In this document: positions 58,556 through 64,000 of the stretch, in pieces
Numbering within the stretch: the stretch's first letter is position 1
How the letters are laid out: the number at the start of each line of letters is the position of its first letter
Assembly: GCA_017650105.1 (NCBI GenBank)
Contig: JAGCFO010000025.1
Span: 62,001 to 126,000, forward strand
DNA from: Bacteroidaceae bacterium
GTDB taxonomy: Bacteria > Bacteroidota > Bacteroidia > Bacteroidales > Bacteroidaceae
Direction: 5' to 3'
Length of the DNA: 64,000 nucleotides
The notes under the pieces: generated by a model
What the model saw: only the letters and a program-made list of their open reading frames with translations
The model's database searches: none
What the model was told of the DNA's origin: nothing
Made by a program: the position numbers and the translations under genes

Positions 58556-59149
58556 TCAACTCAGCTCAAGAGAAATCCCTTTCTCCTGCGCCATAGTGCG
58601 CATATTGATAATGGCATAACGCATACGTCCAAGGGCAGTGTTGATACTCACGCCTGTAGCATCAGCTATCTCGCGGAAACTGAGATTTTGATAGTAGCGC
58701 ATGAAAACCACTTCACGCTGCACTTCAGGAAGAGCACCGATAAGACGTCGCACATCGCTAAGCACTTGGCTATTCACCATCGATGTTTCGATGTTTTCCT
58801 CGCAAAGTTCCGCATTATTGAAGAGATCCACCTCCGACTCATCGTTTGAAACGATAAAATCACCCTTATCATGGCGAAAAGAATCAACGATTAGGTTGTG
58901 GGCAATACGTGTGAGCCAAGCACCAAAACGTCCCGACTCGGCATAACGCCCTTGTTTGATAGTAGTAATTGCTTTCACAAAGGTCTCTTGGAAAATGTCT
59001 TCAGCCAAGACCTCATTGCGAACAATAAAAGCAATATAGGTGAAAAGTTTACTCTGATAACGGGAGAGTAACTCGCCAAATGCTGCATTTTCACCTTTTG
59101 AATACAACTCAACCAACTGCTCGTCGGTCAAAGACTTGAATTCATTCAT
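58556..59149 (-). CDS. ECF-type RNA polymerase sigma factor
   Basis: 197 residues. Region 2: FGELLSRYQSKLFTYIAFIVRNEVLAEDIFQETFVKAI and GRFGAWLTRIAHNLIVDSFR. Region 4: LPEVQREVVFMRYYQNLSFREIADATGVSINTALGRMRYAI. No FecR-like anti-sigma gene follows, which sets it apart from the TonB-linked sigma factors of Bacteroidota; the sigma is instead followed by a phosphatase gene. Signal unknown. Confidence 0.93.
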   Translation of the reverse strand: MNEFKSLTDEQLVELYSKGENAAFGELLSRYQSKLFTYIAFIVRNEVLAEDIFQETFVKAITTIKQGRYAESGRFGAWLTRIAHNLIVDSFRHDKGDFIVSNDESEVDLFNNAELCEENIETSMVNSQVLSDVRRLIGALPEVQREVVFMRYYQNLSFREIADATGVSINTALGRMRYAIINMRTMAQEKGISLELS

Positions 59150-59364
59150 AAACTTCCTTCTTTACTTTTTATTAGAGTAAGGATGTTTCGATAGGCTACA
59201 ATGCTTAAAATAGTTACACTTCGAGTTAATTGACGGGACAAAGGAAAGGTAAAAAAATCAATATTGCAAGAAAAAAAGCAAAAAAACGCCTTTTTTCATC
59301 AATGACACACAACAAACAGGGACTACATTCGTTATGGAGAATGCTTTTATAGGCAAAATTGTCA

Positions 59365-60333
59365 TTATTCTACCACCCAATCCGTAATATCAGTATGTCC
59401 TCGCAAGAAGTCAGCTATATCCATTCTTCGCTTACCAGCCAGTTGCAAGTTTAGAATGGAAATGACACCCTTTGCGGTACCGACATGAAGGAAAGTACGA
59501 AGGTCGGAATCTAAGGTTCCAGTTTGCATATCCCCTTCTTCCACCTTTGTGGCAAACACCTTAACATCAATATAAGTACCGTCAGGACGACGAAAAGAAG
59601 TCCAAGCCGTGGGATAAGGTGACAACCCCCGTATAAAATTGTGGATTTGGTTTGCTGAATTATCCCAACAGATTCGTGTATTGTCCTTGAAAAGCTTAGG
59701 GGCAGGAAGCAAAACAGAACCTATAGGCACGAGCTGATCCTGCGGAACAGGAATAACAGTCCCAGCAATGATGTCGTTAACAGTTTGCATCACAACTTTG
59801 GAGCCCAACTGCATGAGGCAATCGTGGATGGTTTCTGCATTGTCTTCAGGACGAATAGGGATGCGTTCTTGCCGAATAATCGCTCCAGTGTCAATATCAT
59901 GCTGTATGAAAAACGTCGTCACACCCGTCTCTATATCACCGTTTATTATTGCCCAATTAATGGGAGCAGCCCCGCGATACTGCGGCAACAAAGAAGCGTG
60001 CAAATTGATAGTCCCTAATTGGGGCATAGCCCATACCACCTCGGGGAGCATACGAAATGCAACGACTACTTGCAAATGAGCTTCAAAAGTGCGCAACGAG
60101 ACAAGAAACTCCTCATCACGTAATTTAACTGGTTGCAATACTGGAAGCCCTACGGAAAGAGCATATTGCTTGACTGCACTAGGTTGAAGCACACTACCGT
60201 GACGCCCCATAGGTTTATCTGGCATTGTGACTACAGCAACAACGTTATAGTCATTTTCCACAAGAGCACGGAGGACACCCACTGCAAAATCGGGAGTACC
60301 CATAAAAACTATACGTAAGGACGACTTATTCAT
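59365..60333 (-). CDS. fmt: methionyl-tRNA formyltransferase
   Basis: 322 residues. N-terminal formyl-transfer domain: IVFMGTPDFAVGVLRAL, INLHASLLPQYRGAAPINWAIINGD (catalytic Asn, His and a nearby Asp in HDIDTGAII). C-terminal OB-like domain near 210-320. Formylates initiator Met-tRNA. It is 21 bp downstream of the ClC gene, in a run of minus-strand genes prfC-tsaC-clc-fmt that are likely co-transcribed. Confidence 0.96.
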   Translation of the reverse strand: MNKSSLRIVFMGTPDFAVGVLRALVENDYNVVAVVTMPDKPMGRHGSVLQPSAVKQYALSVGLPVLQPVKLRDEEFLVSLRTFEAHLQVVVAFRMLPEVVWAMPQLGTINLHASLLPQYRGAAPINWAIINGDIETGVTTFFIQHDIDTGAIIRQERIPIRPEDNAETIHDCLMQLGSKVVMQTVNDIIAGTVIPVPQDQLVPIGSVLLPAPKLFKDNTRICWDNSANQIHNFIRGLSPYPTAWTSFRRPDGTYIDVKVFATKVEEGDMQTGTLDSDLRTFLHVGTAKGVISILNLQLAGKRRMDIADFLRGHTDITDWVVE

Positions 60334-60354
60334 ATCATAAATGAAAAGATAAAG

Positions 60355-62151
60355 CTATTCGTCAGAGAAGTCAACGATAAGCTTACGATATTCATTAAAA
60401 ATCTTTGATCGGGAGATGAATCCTTGATAGATACCTCTCTCATCTTCAACAGGTAGGTTCCAGGCCTTCGTTTCATCAAACTTGTGCATTACGGCATCCA
60501 TCGAATCAGTAAGCAGAAGGGTTGTTGGAGTAGGACGCATGAGGCGGTCAACAGTGTAACGATGGTATAGTTCACTACGAAACATTAACTTCCTCACATC
60601 ATCAAGGAAAACGATACCAACAATGTGCTGCTCAGCGTTGAGAACGGGGAAAAGATTCCGTTTTGAACGTGAAATAGCATTGACAAGCTGCCCTAAGTCC
60701 ATATCAGGTGACAGCGATGTGAAATCATTTTCGATTACATTTTCTGTGCGCATAAGCACAAGCACCGACTTGTCGGTATGATGAGTCAAAAGTTCTCCTT
60801 TCTTTGCTAATCGCATACTATAAATGCTATGTGGCTGAAAGATGCGGATAGTAAGATACGAAGAAGCAGAGACTATCATTAACGGAAGTAACAAGCTATA
60901 ACCGCCTGTGAGCTCGGCAATAAGGAAAATGCCCGTGAGTGGAGCATGCATCACCCCCGACATAAGGCCTGCCATACCAAAGAGAGCAAAATTTTCTTCT
61001 GGCATGAATGGCCCAAGATGGAAAACGTTGCATGCGTGGGCGAAGATGAAACCTGCAATACAGCCAAGAAACAAGCTGGGAGCAAAAATTCCGCCACAAC
61101 CACCTCCACCATTAGTTGCAACGGAGGCAAACACTTTAAAAAGGAGAACCAATCCAAGGTAAACAATCAGCATGTGGGCATGTCCGTAGAAGAAAGAGTT
61201 GTTCATAACCATGTTCCATTGCGCGGAAGAACGGTTGTTGATAAGCTGATTGATTGTGTCGTAGCCCTCGCCATACAATGACGGAAACAAGAAGATGAGC
61301 ACGCTAAGCACAAAGCCGCAGATAAGCAAGCGTCGATAAGGCCCTTTTATCTTTGAGAGAAGATTTTCGCAGGCATTCATCGTTTCAGAGAAATACAGCG
61401 AAACCAACCCACATACAATTCCAAGGATAATAACAAACGGGATACGATTGAGGGTGAACACATTCTCCACGTTAAACTGGAACATCGGTTGCATACCATT
61501 GAAGATATATGACACCGTTGTTGCCGTGACGCTGGATAGCATAAGGGGGAGTAGCGATGACATAGTAAGGTCGATCATCAACACTTCCACAACGAAAACC
61601 AATCCTGCAATGGGTGCCTTAAAAATGCCTGCTACTGCACCAGCTGCGCCACATCCCACAAGAAGAAGAAGGTAACGACGATCAAGATTAAAAAGGTGAC
61701 CTAGATTGGAACCAATGGCAGAGCCTGTAAGCACAATGGGAGCCTCCGCACCGACAGATCCTCCGAAACCGATTGTGATGCCACTAGCGACAATCGAAGA
61801 CCACATATTATGCCCTCTGATACGTGCCTGTCGCTGAGAAATAGCATACAAAATACGAGTAACTCCATGACTGATATCGTCGCGCACAATACGGCGAATA
61901 AACAGCCCTGAGAGGAAAATTCCGATTACGGGATAAAGCAAATAGAGAAAATTGGCATCGGTAATGTCAAAACCATGCGTGAGGAGCCGTTGAATCAAGC
62001 GTATAAGTGTGTGCAGAAGCGTGGCTGCCAATGCTGAGAAAAGGCCAACAAGCACACTAAGGATAAGTACGAAGTGACTATCGTTGATGCTTCGTTCACG
62101 CCATTTGACAATGCGTGTAAGGAGCGATGTTTGTTCGGCAGTAGGACTCAT
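60355..62151 (-). CDS. ClC-type chloride channel/antiporter with CBS domains
   Basis: 598 residues. About 16-18 membrane helices (25-440). Conserved selectivity segments are GSVGAEAPIV (131-140, standing where GREGP is usual, with the gating Glu at 136) and GGGGCGGIFAPSLFLG. Two C-terminal CBS domains (about 460-598) probably bind nucleotides. The GSVGAEAP variant is common in Bacteroidota members of the family. Transports chloride or fluoride-like anions; direction and coupling cannot be told. Between tsaC (12 bp) and fmt. Confidence 0.93.
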   Translation of the reverse strand: MSPTAEQTSLLTRIVKWRERSINDSHFVLILSVLVGLFSALAATLLHTLIRLIQRLLTHGFDITDANFLYLLYPVIGIFLSGLFIRRIVRDDISHGVTRILYAISQRQARIRGHNMWSSIVASGITIGFGGSVGAEAPIVLTGSAIGSNLGHLFNLDRRYLLLLVGCGAAGAVAGIFKAPIAGLVFVVEVLMIDLTMSSLLPLMLSSVTATTVSYIFNGMQPMFQFNVENVFTLNRIPFVIILGIVCGLVSLYFSETMNACENLLSKIKGPYRRLLICGFVLSVLIFLFPSLYGEGYDTINQLINNRSSAQWNMVMNNSFFYGHAHMLIVYLGLVLLFKVFASVATNGGGGCGGIFAPSLFLGCIAGFIFAHACNVFHLGPFMPEENFALFGMAGLMSGVMHAPLTGIFLIAELTGGYSLLLPLMIVSASSYLTIRIFQPHSIYSMRLAKKGELLTHHTDKSVLVLMRTENVIENDFTSLSPDMDLGQLVNAISRSKRNLFPVLNAEQHIVGIVFLDDVRKLMFRSELYHRYTVDRLMRPTPTTLLLTDSMDAVMHKFDETKAWNLPVEDERGIYQGFISRSKIFNEYRKLIVDFSDE

Positions 62152-62163
62152 TTGGTTACACTA

Positions 62164-62793
62164 TTATTCGCGAATGATTTGAATCTCTCCCTTAGAACTG
62201 AGGCGGAGAATAGACGAAGGCTTAGCCCCTTTCTTCTCCTTACGCCGACAACCAACAACATAATCTACCGCCTCCAAAATCTCAGGACTGATTTCAGAAA
62301 AAGTTTGTGGAGTTGGTTCTCCACTAATGTTAGCAGATGTGGAGACGATAGCCTTACCATATCGATAGCAAAGCTGCCGTGAGAACTCTTCACGTGTGAC
62401 ACGAATGCCAACAGAACCGTCAGCAGCAACAACGTTGGGAGCCAGATTACGCGACTGGTCATAAATAATGGTAAGAGGCTTTTCCGATAGCTCAATAAGA
62501 TCCCAGGCAACTTCAGGCACATCTTTTACATAAAGGCTCACTTTTGCCTCACTGTCAACAAGCAAGAGCAGCGACTTGGAGTCAGCACGGCGCTTAATTT
62601 CAAACACACGCTTCACGGCAGCTTCGTTTGTCGCATCGCAACCGATGCCCCACACCGTATCGGTAGGATAAAGAATTACTCCTCCTTTACGCATCACATC
62701 GCAGGCTTGACGGATATCCGAATCGTAATTCGTGTTCTTCTGTCGGGCATCACGTGATGCAGACGAATAATGTGATTCCTTTCTCTTCTCCAT
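62164..62793 (-). CDS. tsaC: threonylcarbamoyl-AMP synthase
   Basis: 209 residues. YrdC/Sua5 fold: VILYPTDTVWGIGCDATNEAAVKRVFEIKRRADSKSLLLLVDS (ATP/threonine site), VGIRVTREEF, and IVSTSANISGEPTP. Makes threonylcarbamoyl-AMP from threonine, bicarbonate and ATP for t6A tRNA modification. It lacks the Sua5 C-terminal domain. ATG directly follows the prfC stop codon with no gap. Confidence 0.93.
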   Translation of the reverse strand: MEKRKESHYSSASRDARQKNTNYDSDIRQACDVMRKGGVILYPTDTVWGIGCDATNEAAVKRVFEIKRRADSKSLLLLVDSEAKVSLYVKDVPEVAWDLIELSEKPLTIIYDQSRNLAPNVVAADGSVGIRVTREEFSRQLCYRYGKAIVSTSANISGEPTPQTFSEISPEILEAVDYVVGCRRKEKKGAKPSSILRLSSKGEIQIIRE

Positions 62794-63999
62794 CTAAAAC
62801 TCGCTTGTAAAATGAAACTTTATATGCTCAAAATCGTGCTGGGCCATCTGCAGCACATAGTTGCTATCGGCAAGGAACACATCGCGCCCCTCTTTGTCTT
62901 TTGCCATAAACTGATATTTGCGACGCTTGAAAGCTTCCAGTTCAGCCTCATCATCGCTCTCAATCCAGCAAGCTTTGTAAAGGCTTATCGGTTCCCAACG
63001 ACAACGAGCATTATACTCATTCTCAAGTCGATATTGGATTACCTCAAACTGTAGTTGCCCTACTGTTCCGATAATTTTTCGGTTGTTCCACTGGTTCACA
63101 AAAAGCTGCGCTACGCCCTCTCCCATCAACTGGTCAATGCCCTTAGCAAGCTGTTTTGTCTTCATGGGATCTTCGTTCTCGATGTATTTGAACATCTCAG
63201 GAGAGAAACTCGGCAACCCGCGGAAATGAAGCAGCTCACCTTCGGTAAGGGTATCGCCAATCTTGAAGTTGCCCGTATCGGGAAGGCCAACGATATCTCC
63301 TGGATAAGCTTCCTCGATAGTGCTCTTACGCTGAGCCATAAACTGCGTGGGAGAAGAAAAGCGCATCACTTTCCCTGAACGGATGTGAAGATAAGGCGCC
63401 CCACGCAGGAATTTCCCACTACAAACTTTGCAAAAAGCAACGCACGAACGATGATTTGGGTCGATATTCGCAGTAATCTTGAAGATGAACCCCGTAAACT
63501 TCTCCTCCTCAGGACTTACCTCACGCTCTACCGCCTTCACAGGACGAGGGCTGGGAGCTATCCTCACAAAACAGTCGAGGAGTTCCTTCACACCGAAATT
63601 GTTGAGTGCGGAGCCGAAGAAGACAGGAGCCACATCGCCTGCCAGATATTCTTCCACATCTAATTCGGGATACACCCCTTCAATTAGTTCCAAATCAGCA
63701 CGCAGTTTCTCCGCTTCACGTATTCCAACATGTTCTTCCAAGTCGCTGCTGGAGATGTCAACTTCCACTTTTTCCGTCACAACCTGCTTACTAGGCTGAT
63801 AAAGATCGAGACGATGCTCATAACGGTTGTAAACACCCTTGAAGCGAGGCCCTTGTTCAATGGGCCAACTGAGGGGAAGGACGCTGATATGCAATTCGTT
63901 TTCCAGTTCATCCAACAAGTCAAAGGGATCTTTTCCTTCACGGTCCATCTTGTTGGCAAAAATGATTACAGGCGTCTTTCGCATACGACAAACCTCCAT
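62794..63999 (-). CDS. prfC: peptide chain release factor 3, N-terminus cut off by window edge
   Basis: About 400 residues visible of roughly 525. The window begins inside the GTPase domain just before FANKMDREGKDP (the guanine-specificity NKMD motif); the P-loop and switch regions are beyond the right edge. The remaining domains follow: FTGFIFKITANIDPNHRSCVAF, MAQRKSTIEEAYPGDIVGLPDTGNFKIGDTLTE, and the C-terminal GTVGQLQFEVIQYRLENEYNARC. RF3 recycles release factors RF1/RF2 after termination. The stop abuts tsaC. Confidence 0.96.
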   Translation of the reverse strand: MEVCRMRKTPVIIFANKMDREGKDPFDLLDELENELHISVLPLSWPIEQGPRFKGVYNRYEHRLDLYQPSKQVVTEKVEVDISSSDLEEHVGIREAEKLRADLELIEGVYPELDVEEYLAGDVAPVFFGSALNNFGVKELLDCFVRIAPSPRPVKAVEREVSPEEEKFTGFIFKITANIDPNHRSCVAFCKVCSGKFLRGAPYLHIRSGKVMRFSSPTQFMAQRKSTIEEAYPGDIVGLPDTGNFKIGDTLTEGELLHFRGLPSFSPEMFKYIENEDPMKTKQLAKGIDQLMGEGVAQLFVNQWNNRKIIGTVGQLQFEVIQYRLENEYNARCRWEPISLYKACWIESDDEAELEAFKRRKYQFMAKDKEGRDVFLADSNYVLQMAQHDFEHIKFHFTSEF

Positions 64000-64000
64000 T

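Overview
The window is a contiguous piece of a Bacteroidota chromosome, most likely Bacteroidales and probably Prevotellaceae. The evidence is the promoter type (TTTG, 19-20 bp, TAnnTTTG, seen cleanly before at least five transcripts), the lack of Shine-Dalgarno-like leaders, a Bacteroidota gene set (a two-module sensor kinase, a 110-aa RpoZ/Rpb6-like subunit followed by a DUF4293 protein, a type III fructose bisphosphatase, two-part dockerin-like secreted proteins, a TonB receptor and PnuT under a THI box), and short AT-rich intergenic regions. I see no rRNA, tRNA, insertion sequence, prophage or CRISPR array. This looks like core chromosome with one exopolysaccharide locus.

Layout. 1-2,270: small membrane proteins and a YciI-like protein. 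2,267-3,229: secreted dockerin-like protein. 3,285-3,564: a probable structured small RNA on the minus strand with its own promoter and terminator. 3,765-14,292 (all minus): xylose isomerase, xylulokinase, a GH2 beta-galactosidase lipoprotein, a response regulator, a double-module sensor kinase and an AraC regulator, a plausible sugar-sensing and utilisation block. 14,497-26,242 (plus): DUF554, an FprA-PaaK-ACT operon, glutathione peroxidase with OhrR and a paired operator, a Y-family polymerase, queuosine-precursor salvage, an acyl-CoA synthetase, a TerB-DnaJ protein and Bcp. 26,196-30,710 (minus): glycerate kinase, hydroxypyruvate/glycerate dehydrogenase and UvrB. 30,841-43,473: BamD-RpoZ-DUF4293, Fbp, ManA, a SPOR lipoprotein, a DegT aminotransferase, GdhA, and a TPP riboswitch driving a TonB receptor and PnuT. 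43,739-54,771 (minus): a GMP synthase lacking its glutaminase domain, then an eight-gene exopolysaccharide locus (initiating transferase, Wza, Wzz, Wzy, two glycosyltransferases, Wzx, ATP-grasp). 54,856-64,000: FabD, GH13, then minus-strand housekeeping genes ending in a truncated prfC.

The most unusual signal lies between the genes. Many intergenic gaps carry short arrays built on a 21- or 22-bp step (two DNA helical turns), usually with self-complementary cores. One sequence family (TTCTYC linker plus a 12-bp palindrome of changing sequence) occurs at nine or more places. A second (GTTAAAC/GTTTAAC heptamers exactly 21 bp apart) occurs twice. Two others occur once each, at 1,927 and 15,386. 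One copy of the first family has run into the end of the wzy gene and is translated as heptapeptide repeats. A separate 8-bp tandem repeat sits directly before two start codons. I could not search databases, so novelty is a suggestion, while the spacing itself is read directly from the sequence.
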